Part shown: positions 33,701 to 46,595 of the stretch, piece by piece
How positions within the stretch are numbered: the stretch's first letter is position 1
Layout: each line of letters opens with the position of its first letter
Assembly (NCBI GenBank): GCA_030268105.1
Contig: BSDZ01000009.1
Coordinates: forward strand, 1,935,501-1,999,500
Direction: 5' to 3'
DNA length: 64,000 nt
DNA from: Volvox africanus
Lineage: Eukaryota > Chlorophyta > Chlorophyceae > Chlamydomonadales > Volvocaceae
Position numbers and translations under genes: made by a program
The notes under the pieces: model-generated
Told to the model about the DNA's origin: nothing
Databases searched by the model: none
Seen by the model: the letters and a program-made list of their open reading frames with translations, nothing else

Positions 33701-36700
33701 GTGAGGAAAGCAGCTCTCGCGGGCTCCTGCGACTGTGTTTGATGTTTCCGCGCCCACTTCCTCACCTCCTCGATGACCGGCGGGGGCGGCGAAGGTGGCT
33801 TTTTGATCGTCATAGCCCCCACAAGGCCCCCGCCTAGCCCGGTGATGCTCCGGCGGCTGACAGTCGCCGCCCAAAGCCGCCCATTCGCCAGTCCGTTGTT
33901 CATATGAACCTCCGGGTGTCCTCCATGCAACAACGTGACGGCATCGGGATTGCTGCTGGTGCAATTTATCGCCTTCCCTTGCCCCCCTCCTTCCGTGCCG
34001 TCTGCTATGCTAACGCTGAGCAATGCGCTTTTGCGCCGGATGCTACGGGCCAGGCCAGCCAGACTCGTATGGGAGTCGCCCTTACGCGGCGGCCGCCTGC
34101 TGCCGTTGCCACCACCAGTCGCACCGCCACCGCCACCGCCGGCAACACCTCCGGCGGTGGTAACGACGGCGGTGCTTGTGGGCCCTGTCATGCCGCCGTC
34201 ATCTGTCACTCGAACGTTACTTGTGCTAACTTGGCTCGATGTGGCTACCATTAGCCGGTCCGGCGTCACTTCGACGGGAGCGACCCTTCCCGAAGAGCTC
34301 ACCGCTACCGCCACCGTCGGCGCAGCTTCCCCACACGGGCCGTCTACCGTCGGGATACCTGCACTGCCGCCGTTGCTACCGCCGCTGTTGCTACTGGGCC
34401 TGCCAACGCCGCCAACGGTAGTGCTACTCGTCGTGCGGCCCAACGGCGACGACGTAACCGGCATCTGCTCCGGACTGCCGCAACGCCAGCTGTTCTGTTG
34501 AATCATGTGGGATGCGGCGCGTCCAAACATATTTGCGTTGGAAGGGCGCGGACTGATGGCCACCTCTGTATTGTGGGTGGGCAGCGCCGCGTCGGAGGCA
34601 GCGTCGCTCATGTCGGGCCCGCTGTCATACCATCCACCTTGCGGTGCCAAGATCATTGCCAGAGCTCCTGACAACAACAGCGGCAAGGAAGGGCTGGTGG
34701 GCGTGTGGGCTCACGACTGGGTAGGCTCGTGCCTGCTCGTGCCTGCCATCACATAACGACCTCGCTATTAGCAAAGTAGATAGGGATGCCTCTCTATACC
34801 AATATCAATGAATCCTGATATACCTGATAACGCCCAACTAAATAACAGATTACAAAGTTGTGAAAGTGCATAATAACGCCCGAGGGTACTTGGATCCGTC
34901 GCCTTCCTGAGGACCCCACCTGATACCGTCGCGCAGTCATGCTGGCCAAAGGTCAGAGACTTGTGCAAAACTGCTCCCGACCGCAGCTCGCCGCCTGCAC
35001 ACATATGGCATAACGTGACAGAAGGAAAGGGGAAGATTAAGGAGGTCGAGGATGAAAGGGAGGAGGGCAGCAAGTGGGAGGAAGCAATAGCTAGCAAGAT
35101 GTCTGGGTGGGTTTATGGATGAACTCGAAAAGGCCACAGCTGGGATGGAGAAGGAATAAAAATGCTTGTGTGCGAATGAAAAGAAAATACTAAGGATAAA
35201 TCTTGGAGCGAGACAGGAAGAGAGACAGCGAAGACTCGGGCTCATGAGGTAAGAGATTATTTAGAAAAAGAACTAGTAAAAATTTTTACGAGACACAACG
35301 AGAGGGAAATGAACAGCTCTCCCCCCTTACACGGTTGCGGAAACGCACCTTCCATAATGTCCTCTACGTCGGAGCTGAGCCCCGAGACGCTGAAGGAATA
35401 CTTTCCACCCAGCTGGTGAATGAGTGCTTTTGTCACGTCATCCTGCGAGGCCGACAGTTCACCACTCTTTCAAGTAAATTAACCTAACCAGAAAGCCGCA
35501 ACATGTGAAATAAGGCGCTGTTTTCAGGGGCGTTAGACAGAAGGACCTTGACTGTACGGGAAAGGATACGACATACAGGTATCAACAATCGCTAGGGAAA
35601 TTGAACAGGCCGGACAGAAAAGCAAGACGGTACACCTTCAAGAGAGGAGAGCAAGCGGACTAGGAAAGTGGACGCAGGCAAAATGAAGCAACGAAGCGAA
35701 AAAGCCAGGAGGAGGTGCTCCGGAGCGTGTCTCGGGATCAGGCTCACAGATGGTGTCCGTTACATCCGCCGACGCCGATACAATCTTTAGAAGCTGTGTG
35801 CTCAGAATGGTGGTGGTGATGGTGGTGCTGGCAGAGATAGGCAGCCCTGAGATTGAGGTTGCAGGCGGACAGCTGTTGCAGCGTTTCTCGACGTTTCATC
35901 ATCTATCATCATATCACATCACATCACATCGCATCAAATTGCATCTCATCTCAAATCATCGCATCTCCCATCTCATCAATCTCATGTCATAACATAATAC
36001 ATTGTATCATATCATACCATATCATATCACATTAGCCATCGTCATGGACAAATTATGCAATATAATATCACATGATGATACATGGAACTTAGGGATATAG
36101 ATATAGATATAGATATAGATATAGATATAGATATAGATATAGATATAGATATAGATATAGATATAGATATAGATATAGATATAGATATAGATATAGATAT
36201 AGATATATGGCGCCTACTGACGTCCAAATTAGCATCCCTAAGTTGGCTGCTAAGATTGAGCGGCTGATAGATGTCCATATTCTGTAGGATCTGTTGACGG
36301 ATCAGCACGATATCCCGCACATCCGGTGTGATGCCCTCCAGCAGCTCTCCCAGCAGGTTCATTAGCACGTCGGCAGTAGTCGCTCCAGCTGGACAGTTGG
36401 GATAGAATGGTGGGAGCAAAATAGCAGGGTCAGCAAGGTGGCGACGGCCGGATGGAGGTTGGTGCACGGCAGCTGGTAGCAACGTAACAATAGTAAGGAC
36501 ACCGCGAGAACGCAATCCACCGCCGTGCGAACAACATAACCCGAAACCGCCACAAAATTAAAGAGCAGAGTGAGCGCGACGAGCTATATCCTTAAGTCGG
36601 GCACACATACACACACATATATATACACATATAAACATAATATATGTATATCCGCAATAATGTATCATAAGCTGGTCTGGCCATGCATATGCGAGCCTGG

Positions 36701-39700
36701 TTTCCGCCCGATTGCAATCCCGCTCCCGCTTTTGCTCCCGCGGCTCTGCGATCTGACAGCAAGGCAGTTCCCAGTGAGGAATGGGATCGCCAGAGCCGCG
36801 GGAGGTGTCGCTCTTGAGGTCTCGCTCATGGGGACAATACGAGAGAGAAGACGCAAGCCTATGTGACGCGAGTCGGTAGCCTCTTTTGCCTGACTTCCCT
36901 CCCGCACCTGAGTCAGTGATCCTGGGCCCCAGCCACCAGTCTGTGCTGTAGTTCTTTAGATGGTCGATCATCTCGCGGGGAAGCAACGCTTCCAGAAGCG
37001 CCTTGTGTTGGCGTCTGCGTCGTGCCGGGGAAACCGGGACTTAAGACATCCCCCGCAAGGACAGGAGGAGCTAGCCCCTTCTGGCCTCTTTAAACATATG
37101 CCGCAGCCGTCCACGCAAACCGCAGCGTCATATGAGATCCCATCCCATCCCATCCCATCCCATCCTTTCTTAAAAAAACACAGGGCCCCAGACTCAGTCC
37201 CATGCCCAGTCTCCGGCCCAAGCTCGAGACCAGCCTAAAGCTACCTTGTCGCCACTCACCTGGAAACCAACATCGCAAACACGAGCACCGACACCACAAC
37301 GGCCAGAACTATAACCCCCACCAGCATCGGGGGGTACCAGGAGGGGCTCCATCCGTCTTTGGGTGCCACTCTCAGGATCCACTGAGATCCACCAGGATAT
37401 GCAGCAGAGCGCGGGGGGCCATGACAGGGACTAAGAGTACAGGGATGTAGCGGCAGTACAGGCTCGCGGTGGCGGCAGCAGCAGCAGCAACAGCAACAGC
37501 AACACCATCAACAGTAAAGCAGCCGCGGTGGCGGCAGCGGCCGTAGCAACGGCAGCTGGTGCTCATAGGTTGCAAACACAGGGGACAGCCAGGAGGCCAG
37601 GATAATTGATTCCGGAGTCCTTCAGTTTCGGTTCGTACGCCAAATCACCATGCCGCTCTACCGGAATCAATCACATAAATTATCTAACATTGTTACCATT
37701 AGCTCTATTCAGTGCCTACCTTAGTATTTGGTAGTTTGACGTCCACTTGTACAGGGTCTATTGGCAATCGATTGCTGTGTGCCACGGTAGTGAGATTATT
37801 GGGATCGGATGTGGCCGACTCAGGAAGCCAGTTAGGCGCCAGAAGCTCGTAGTCATAGCCGGATGCGTCTAATGACCGCAGGCGAGATTCATTGCAGTCC
37901 TGAAGCTTCTGGAGCTCTACCAAAGCGGTGGACTGAAGTGGGGGCAGTGCACGTGAGGGAGTGCGGTGGAGGCGTGACACGGGGAAGAAAGTAAGGGAAA
38001 GGAAAAGGGTGCACAAGAAAGGGGGAGGGGGGCACACGTTCACAACGTTTGGACACGCCGGATGGGCGAGGTCCAGCTACGATACTCCAGGAAGAAGCTC
38101 GATGGCTCCTTTTCGCCTCCCAAATATAGCGTTGAGTAGCAGGTATAAATGCATGCGTTTGACGGACGGTTATGAGATCATAGAAAATTTAGTGGAACCG
38201 AAGAACCGTAATGCCATAAACATATTTATCAGGTCATCGATGTGGCCAATCTCCCGTGTTGGGTACTATTCCCATGTTCAACTAGTACACAACCTTAGCC
38301 CCTGGACGTGGTGCCATCCACCCTGGTCCCCTCACCCAATCCGCCTGCAAGGCCTCTGCCGTATTACTTACAAAGCCCCAAAACTTGGTTCGATTTGTGA
38401 GGTCGTAGCATAAGGTTTCGCAATTGGGATTGAGGCTCCGCTCAGAGCCCCACGTGACGTTTTCATCAACGTTGTCTATGAACACGGGTAGTTGGACGAA
38501 CACGCCCAAGCCCCCTTGCACGAACTGGCGAGGGCCCGCCAGGGTCACGCCGCCTTTCCGGATTACTTGGAGGCTCGTGGAAAGAAAGGGACTCTCTGTA
38601 CCTCCCCCCAGGGTGGCAAAGCAGCGGCAGCGGCAGCGGTAGCGGTAGCGGCGTCAGGCAGCAGCGTCAACATTACACATGTCATTAAATATGTATTACT
38701 ATAGGCGCCGTAGCATCCTTTTTTGAGAGTGCAAGAAGTGAAGGGGCGGCTGCAGCAGCCCATCTCCATCTGACCATCTCCCGTCTCACCAAACAGGTCA
38801 AGGCCCGGCGCCATGGTATTGTCTTGCTCGGGGTAGACCATTTGTATTACCCCATTAGGTGCCAGCTGCAGGCTTCGGAGCGCGCACTGGGGTGTCTGCG
38901 TCAGCACACAGTCGGAGGACAGGGAGTTCCCTTTCTTGAATGTATTGGAGGGGAGGAGAGGTAGGTAGGTAGGTAGGCAGGGAGGGGGGGGACGTCATCG
39001 ACCCAAGGAATGGAATGGTACAAAACATGGATTCCTTTTATCCCAAATGAAGAGTCAAACTCAGCAGATACTGAAATGGGACTCGCAGGTCCTCAGTTTG
39101 GCGTCCGCCCGAACGCCAGGACTGTCACCACTACGTCATCTGCCCCACAGCTTATCTGCCACACACTGCGCAATCTCCTCAGCTACCTCACACAAACCCA
39201 GCTAACACCTTTCTATCCTATTCCAAACAAACGTGTTTATATAACATATACACGTACATGTATATAAACGCATATGTATATGTATAAATACATACATACA
39301 CATATTAATAAACTGGATACACATAAAATGCATACACATATATACCCAACGAATAACCGATCCCGTTTTTATCTAGTCCTGACAAATAAATTGAGTAATT
39401 CGATTTCATCCCATGTGCATATCTCGTATGACCCCCCTGGTCACGCCGCGCGGGCGGCAGGAGTAAGAGTACTGCAGGGCCCAAGAGCGCATCAAACCTT
39501 CCAGGACCAGAATAAGTCAGGGCTTGGGGCTGCCTGGTTACCCCCCGCGTCGGATTCCCCCGGCGCAATCCTCAGTCTTCTACTTCTAATGCTTCGATCG
39601 CCATACCCCATGCACAGCCTTTCTAGCAACGCAGGTGCCGCCAAAGGTCCAGGGGAACACACCCACCATATCCATCAGCTCCTGTGCTGAGCTATTGAAC

Positions 39701-41189
39701 ATAGCCTGCACCCGGGGAACATGCGGCTCGTGTCGAATCACAACAGATAGGGAGATGACGGGCGCGTACGACTCCATGATGGATTGTCGGTACCAGGACG
39801 CTGCATCCACGGCCAGAGCAGTCGCGCGGTCCTAAAGTGCCGAAAGGGGTTTGGGGTCGGGAGACGCCGTCATCAAATATAATGAATGCCGTGGATGGTG
39901 GATCCCACCCTTACTCGCTACGTCTCCAAGTAAAGGGGGTAGGGGACGTCATTGCAATCCAACCAATTAAAAACCATGAAACGGGAACGCCGGAAAGGAC
40001 GATGAAGTTTAAGCACCGTCACCTACTACGCAACCCCCGAAAGCGGAGGCGGACCGATGACATCTGTGCAGGGGTGACCCCCAGCCAGGCTTTCCAACCA
40101 GTTATCAATTGAGATGGTGAATAAATAGTTGTCTATCTCAGTGTTACTCACTTAGCGGTGCTTACGTACATCGCAAACGCGCATTTGCATACGAATGGGT
40201 GGCTTAGCCAGGCACCATTAAGCAAGAGGGTGAAGTTGTTTATGAAGGGTAATTGGCTGTGCCAAATGCACCAGACTCTGCGTTTGCTGCTTGGAGAGAA
40301 GCCCTGGGCACCCCTGGGGTCGTTCCGTCCAGGTAATCGAAAGGCCACATGTGACTAGTGTAGGACTCTGTGATGCCGTTTGCAGGAAGCCCAGACCCTC
40401 TGCGCGCCCTGGTCCTGACCCAGCGACCGGTGGTCTGAAACTGCTCCGTACTCCGGTAGCAATCTTAATGGAGCTTAAATTTGATGTGGTTCCATCTTAT
40501 GGGGTTTCTAATGCTAAGCGCCCCCCTGTCGAGCCGCGGAAGGGGACAGGGTCTACGAAAGCCCGAAACTGCGTATTTGATTTCCGTAATCCGCGTGAGA
40601 GGGCACATTGGAACCAATACCTTTGTGCTTTCCGCCGCTGCTTGCGCAACGCGAGTCACGCTCCATACGCCCGCCAGGAGTAAGGCCCCCAGTACCATTA
40701 GCGGCAAGATTGCCGTCGACGGGTAAGGTTTCAAGACTTTCCATATAGCCTGCATTCACGCAATTCGTTCAAACGAGCTGAGCAGACGATAAGACCTCTG
40801 ACCGAAGACATGGTCACTGTCCGCACATGAGAAAACGGAAGGACATTTAAATAAGGCATGAGAATACCAGACTGGAACCTATTTTTTACCGATTCGTAGC
40901 TAGTCCCTGGCCGGAGCTCAGGCTTGTCACTGAAACACTGGTTAGGTCATTGCAGCGCCGTTTTGGAAGACGGTAACACATCCAAATATTAAAGCCATTA
41001 GCCTACCAATGCTTCGGCGCCTATCCGCTCCTGATGGCGCTGCCTCCAGGATGGCTTAGGCAACTTGCGGGTGGAAGAGACGGCTCTCAGGAGTTCTTGG
41101 CCAGTCACTCCTGACAACCGTATACTAGGAGCAGTATTCATGCTGTCGACTCCGGCCGGCGTCGGGTAACCAGCACTCCAACAAAGCAT
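30739..41189 (-). CDS. Gene C: receptor-like cyclic nucleotide phosphodiesterase (CHASE-TM-PDEase_I), complete
   Basis: Seventeen exons (5' to 3'): 41189-41007, 40749-40621, 39831-39667, 38895-38790, 38595-38372, 37932-37720, 37381-37260, 37014-36908, 36388-36222, 35442-35349, 34667-33766, 33515-33358, 33182-33023, 32327-32130, 31840-31674, 31577-31326, 31069-30739. The total is 3,678 nt (1,225 residues); a second in-frame ATG at 41141 would give 1,209. Exon 1 is the least certain. TM1 is in exon 2 (129 nt, same as in B), CHASE in exons 3-5 (FVQGGLG, TKFWGF), TM2 in the 122-nt exon, then [11 protein letters not shown], a Gly/Ser/Thr-rich linker and PDEase_I with [27 protein letters not shown] and QVGF intact. 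Compared with B, CHASE carries an extra intron, exons 5 and 6 of B are fused, and a 94-nt exon precedes the linker. CHASE is more diverged from B than the PDE part, which suggests different ligands. Confidence 0.85.
36093..36207. repeat. (GATATA)n hexanucleotide array
   Basis: About 19 perfect GATATA units start roughly 15 bp past the 5' splice site of the gene C intron that follows its 167-nt exon. The array therefore nearly touches a donor site. Confidence 0.97.
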
Positions 41190-42428
41190 CTTGTAGTTAA
41201 GGGCAACATGATTCCAATATATCACGTGAAACAATTACAAATATTAAGGAACTACCAATTACACAACCAAACTGAACTGTTACTCAGGCTATGAAATGTG
41301 TCGTATAGCATTATGATACAGGTCTAACAGATGCTCCAGGCATCGACGCCAATCGGACGGGAATCCATAGTAATGAAAGCGGCCAAAATTCTCCAATAAC
41401 ACATTATCGCAGGAGGAGGCACTCATGATGGAACATCGTGTACGCCTCTATCCTTTCCAAATCTGCTTCATGAAGATAACGCGTGTTTGCCTATGAAGTT
41501 AAAATAAGAACTTTTTTCTTAAACTAATAATCATCATAACCGTGTATTAACCCAAACGTGGAAGTGCGCGTTGACAGCTGCTGGACCAACCTCCTCTATC
41601 GCTTTCCCCGCCGTCTCCCATGCACATCCGTATCATTCTGTATATTCTCCTATCCTTAACCGAATTATCCGCAGAGCGTTGAATACATTACGCAAGTCGT
41701 ATCTTATAGCAAAAATCCTGTGGAAAATGGGGGAAAGGTTCTTCAGGACTCCTGGCTACCAGTGTTGAGATGGCGCCCCCGCGTGCGCTCCATTCTTCTT
41801 CGAAAAGCGGCCGAATCCTAACGCATGACGTCCTATCCAATGCGGAAGATGTACATATCCCGTACAACTATCGCTGACCTTCGCTGATACGTGCCATTGT
41901 GAGCCCGCTCTGCGAAGTAAATCCTCCGGTCAACCGCGCTTTGGGTGAAAGACATGCGAACTGCCAGCAGTGCATTCGAGATCAGGTAGATGCTTTTTCT
42001 TGAACCCCAGAATGTGCCTTGGCCAGAGAAGCTCTGTGCTCTGTCAGGAAAAAGCTTCAAGTACTCGTGACATTCAATTTCAAAGCTTAATTGGATGGTG
42101 TTTTTTCGGTTTTATACATGTTACCCTTTAGTTTGAAAGGCCGTGGAGACCTACCGCAGCGCTGGGAGGGCTGAGCCACCTGGAGGCGCCGTGTCACGAC
42201 ACAGTAGTGGAAACCTACATAGTTCGTACGCCGACGTGACGTTACAAAGTGCAAGGGTAACTCCCATGCTTTCCGAAGGGTGACTGTTTGTTTCACTTAT
42301 CGCATAGCCAAACAGCCATCAGCAAACATGTATATACGAGAGAGAGAGAGAGTGAGTTCATGATCAATCAATAAATCACTCAATTACCTTGACATGCAGC
42401 TATTCACTCATGCTCTTAATTGTCGGTG
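41190..42428. other. Spacer upstream of gene C
   Basis: Presumed promoter region of gene C and 3' end of the unrecognised gene. There are no convincing coding exons; open frames are under 76 codons. Confidence 0.45.
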
Positions 42429-45400
42429 TTACAGGGTCAGGGCCCGCCAGGGAGGTAAATCTCCCTCTTTCAAATGACGTTGCATCTGCTCTACCACCGC
42501 GACAACCACTGCGGACACTCAACTGATCAACTGATTTTTTAAGTGCCGTGCTGGTCTTTGCCGCAAGCCAGGGCATGGCCGGGAATTATTTTTAACGTAG
42601 TGTTATTGGCATATCTAACGTTGTAGCTAACTGTTGGAGCTTCCAAGATGTCGGAAATATAACTTCGCTACGCCCTGGCGCTCTCAGCCGTTTCACGCGA
42701 CCCTGCGTGCTGTAGCGTTGGGTATGGAGTGGCACTGGTGTAAAGAAGTCACATACCCTGGCACTGACCACCATACACCTTGTACGAAAGCCGTTCAATG
42801 CACGGCACGGCACGGTACAGCATGGTCACGGTTCCGGAGCATGGCGGCATCATATCACACAACAGGTATCTGCCTTCAACGAAACTTATCATAAAGCACA
42901 ATCATAAACGTGCATATGAAGCACATACACACGCCTCTGTTGGGTGTTGGATGTTCGGGTGTTATGGCATTCTAGCGGCATTTGTCGAGTAATGCTGGAT
43001 TCACCAGCTGCTACGGTGCCTATGCTATTTGCAGGCATTTGCAGTCTCATTTCATCTTCCCTTCTGTACTCTGCAGCGTCTCGATTCACCGCCGCCACCC
43101 TCTGCTGCCGCACTAGGCCTATTTGAAGGTGGCTGACAGACAGCCACGATAGGACATGCCTGCAGCAATCAGTTGGATATTAGATCTTATAAAGACCTAA
43201 TTGGATTTCATTCGATGTCCTGCACTCCAGCTCCCTCACCCACACCCTCCTGGGAAAAGGAACCGCTGCCAGCATTGCCTGCGCTGCTACCATGCACTTC
43301 CTGTGCCGCTTGGCGTGTCACATCTATGGCCGCCGCATCGCGGGAGCCCAGACCTTCCGATAGCGACTGGCCAAGCGCTGTGCTTACATCGACACCGCTG
43401 CGATACAGCGCATGAAGGGTATGAAGGCCGGGAGAAGGGCGAACGCCGAAGTTGGTACGTACGATAGAAGCAGAAAAACGACAAAGCAGAGGTGAACAAA
43501 AATTCGAGACTTCTCGATAATCAAGAGCTTTTGATGTCGTTGTTGTGGAGGGCGCTGTTAGGCGTTACACGTATACGCAGATCCCGTAAAATGTCAGGGA
43601 TGTTGGGATCCGTTTCACAGTGAGAAGAAACATATATTATAAAGAATAAAAGTTTTAATAATTTACTACATATTTAAGCCCAAAGCGTGGAATACTCTGG
43701 CAAGGCGCGCGAGTATCGGCGTCTACCTGAGCGTGTATCTGCTGACTCATACTAGCTGGCCTTGATCGGCCAGGGCCATCATTCTCTCTGCGTCCGTACC
43801 TGCGGGCGGCCATTTCGTAGCTCGCAGTCTCATGCATCTCGTTGAATGGTACCTTGGCGCGATCCTCCTCGATGTGCTTGTTGCCGCTCATCCATTCATC
43901 CTGCCAGCTTTCCGGAACCTCCTCGCTGCCCTGCAACAGCCACCCATCAGCCGAGCCCACGAAACATACAACACATAAATTATATTATTGTAAACATATG
44001 TCATATGATGCAGTAAACGTCAGGGTAGCTCAGGATCGCGTATCCCTGATGGCGTGGGGGACAGTAAGGTTCAGGAGAGGTAAACATCCTTCAGGGCGCG
44101 GCCAGGCCCTGTTCTCCGACCCTGCCAGGCTCGCTGGTTCAAGACGAACGCAACACAATAGGGTCTAGAACATTCAAATATATAAAACGTCCCGTCTGTA
44201 CTTATATGCTTCGTGCCTCGTTCCGGAATATTCGCAGGGTGTCTGATCGGAAAGGAGCTTTGCGTGTGCAGGCCTTACGTAGTCGTCTATGTTTGCCGCC
44301 CGTCTGTCCCGTGGGTCTCTGGCTGCGGAAGGAGGTGTAAGCACGTGCCGCGATGTGCGATTCTTCCAGACAGACCACGGCAGTGATGTCGGGGCACTAC
44401 TCAAAGTCCGCGAGACAACCGTCTGTCTGCGGACCCCGTGCAGTTGGGCACGTGAGAGAGCCATGGGCATGTTGAGATTCGCCAAGAGGATAAGCCTGCT
44501 CTTACTGCAACTCCTCTAAGGGACATAGATAAGCACACACAAAGCAAAAACGACTCCGTGTTTTAAATCCTTGTGTTGCATATGTCGGTACTGTTTAATG
44601 GCGGAGGGCCCGATTGGCCGGCTCAGGTGCAACCCGTACAGTCGTACACTGGGAGCCGTATCCTTGCTTGCTGTATCGGTTTGCATCATCACATCCAGCC
44701 TCAGACGAGCCCGTGAAGCCCGAGGGACGGTCGATAGCTTATTGGAACCCCGCCTCATGCCGTTCCCGTTAATTCCTATGAAATAATACAATCACACATG
44801 CACGATAAGATTAATGGTATTGTACTGTAATAGATTCGCGCAAGTAGCATTTCCTGCCGACAACTAAGTACGAGATGTCCTTGATACATTTTATATACAA
44901 TCCATAGGGGCTGCGGGGATTTTGGCGGTCCGCGAACGTCCCCCGCTTGTCACTGCTGCTGGTTGCGCGTCAATGTCGGTTTTTAAGCTCATCCTCGGCG
45001 CAGGTCAGAAGAAGTTAATGAGGCCGCCTTTCCGTCCCATACACCTGCGAGTTGCTCAACCCGTAGGCGGACTTTGACGTCCTGGCGAGGAAAGCACATG
45101 GGGTAAAACACACCGCCCTCCTACAGTGACGCGCAAATACGCCCCTTAGCTACACAAGACTGACCAAAGGGCATCCTGCACATCACATAGACCGCCTGCG
45201 CGTGCATTCAGCCCCGCACCTGTTTCCTCCTCTACACAATGGATGCCCCGCCCACAGGAAAGCCGCCAACGGACACGGAGCACTCAATTCTCTCCCAAGC
45301 GCTAAGCAAGTACAACGCGCAAACCTCTTTCCCAAAGTATATGACATCATGTATTCCAAAAAAGTACACCAACCCCAAGCTCGCCAAAGAGCCCATATAT

Positions 45401-45803
45401 TCGTCCGTACACAACATGCGATTCTTCTGGAGCAGTGCACGCCGCGCCGCACACATGCTTGGTTTCATTATCGAAGTCACATCGTCCACAGCGCTGTTCT
45501 CTTTCGTGTGACACGCCAACACACGGTCGTGAACTCCACATGCTCGTAATCCCGCGGGATGATAGGTCCTCCAATCTGAAATCTTGAGAGCGCTTCCCCG
45601 CCGAGGGGATTGACCAGATCCAGATGCAGCAGGTAAAACACGAAAAAATCACGAGACGAGAAAATCCTCTCTCAGAATCAGATGAAGTGAATCAGGATGC
45701 GGGAGGAGGGTAGACAGAGAATGCGGCCTCTGCTGCTACCTTTTGCGTCAACCTGCTGTGCACAGAAAGAGCCGTCTACATGATACACTTCCATGACTTC
45801 CGG
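42429..45803 (-). CDS. Unrecognised spliced gene, 5' end unresolved
   Basis: I do not recognise this protein. The 3' half is well supported by frame and splice phase: exons 43925-43800, 43397-43240, 43112-43005 and 42508-42429 join cleanly to TAA, giving an acidic, charged protein (for example EEVPESWQDEW, YRREDEMRLQM) ending in PPWRALTL. A short run of Val/Ala precedes the last 20 residues. Further upstream, exon-like segments with good donors occur at about 44426-44202, 45081-45045, 45670-45525 (IGGPIIPRDYEHVEF) and 45803-45740 (EVYHVDGSFC). The links among these are incomplete, because at least one exon between 45045 and 44426 is missing from my model. Another candidate exon is 46042-45927. 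These could be one gene or two. Plus-strand open frames overlap the 45.2-45.5 kb part and cannot be fully excluded. It lies just downstream of the isocitrate dehydrogenase gene on the same strand. Confidence 0.45.
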
Positions 45804-46595
45804 CTGTGCCGTAGCAGCCCGGAACAGCGCGATAGCGAAATGTCAGTACTGTTGGCGGACTGGGCCCCTGGAGATGATGGGGTGGGGCAGCACTTCACTT
45901 CACAACGAAGAGAAAATCGCAAATACCCTCCAGATCGTGCCAGAAACAAATCCAAGAATGTTGCTCCAGGCAGAACGTTGAGGTCCCTTGTACCCGCATC
46001 CAACACAATGGCCGTGACCGCGGGCCGGAGTTCCGTGCCTGCCTAACGCCCAACGACGAGACGAAACGCCAACTCAAAAGAAGAGATACAAGAGACACAG
46101 ACAGAGACACTATAGCCGAGATGCACATTCCCAACATCATCGACTCTACGCCCACACTCCGAAACTCTTTGCTCCGTAACCTCAGGCCGGTCCAAGAGAA
46201 GGACAGGCGGCCCTTTCCGGCGGTAGAAAAAGAGCCAAGCTGAAGTGGATGCTACAGGGCACTGCCATCACATGGAGAGCCCGATTGCAGCCACCGACGG
46301 GAGATCCTCCTCCAGCGCAAGCTCTCTAAATGTCCTTCGAAACCAAAGTAAGCTGACGAAGCACAGAGATGAGGGACTGTAGCTCGTCGCAGTTGTGCCA
46401 TCTTAGTCACGGCCACTATTTCGATGAAGCACTTAACGCACGCTCTTTTCTTCAGCACACGAACCCAACCGAATGTGCAAGACGGGACACGCCAAACGGG
46501 ACGAAGGGCCCCTTCGACATTTCAGATTTTGGCGCATTCCCTCCCTGTCCTCACTAAACCGCCTCCATCACATCATCTCTGACAAAGCTGCCGTA

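Noticed and set aside
42466..42510. tRNA D-arm-like GGTGGTAGAGCAG on the - strand
   Set aside because: No acceptor stem or anticodon arm pairs around it, and it fits as the last coding exon of the unrecognised gene.
45202..45549. Plus-strand frames of 115 and 90 codons, the latter starting with ATG at 45239
   Set aside because: Several frames are open here on both strands. The flanking - strand exons have better splice signals and phase agreement. Kept only as an alternative.
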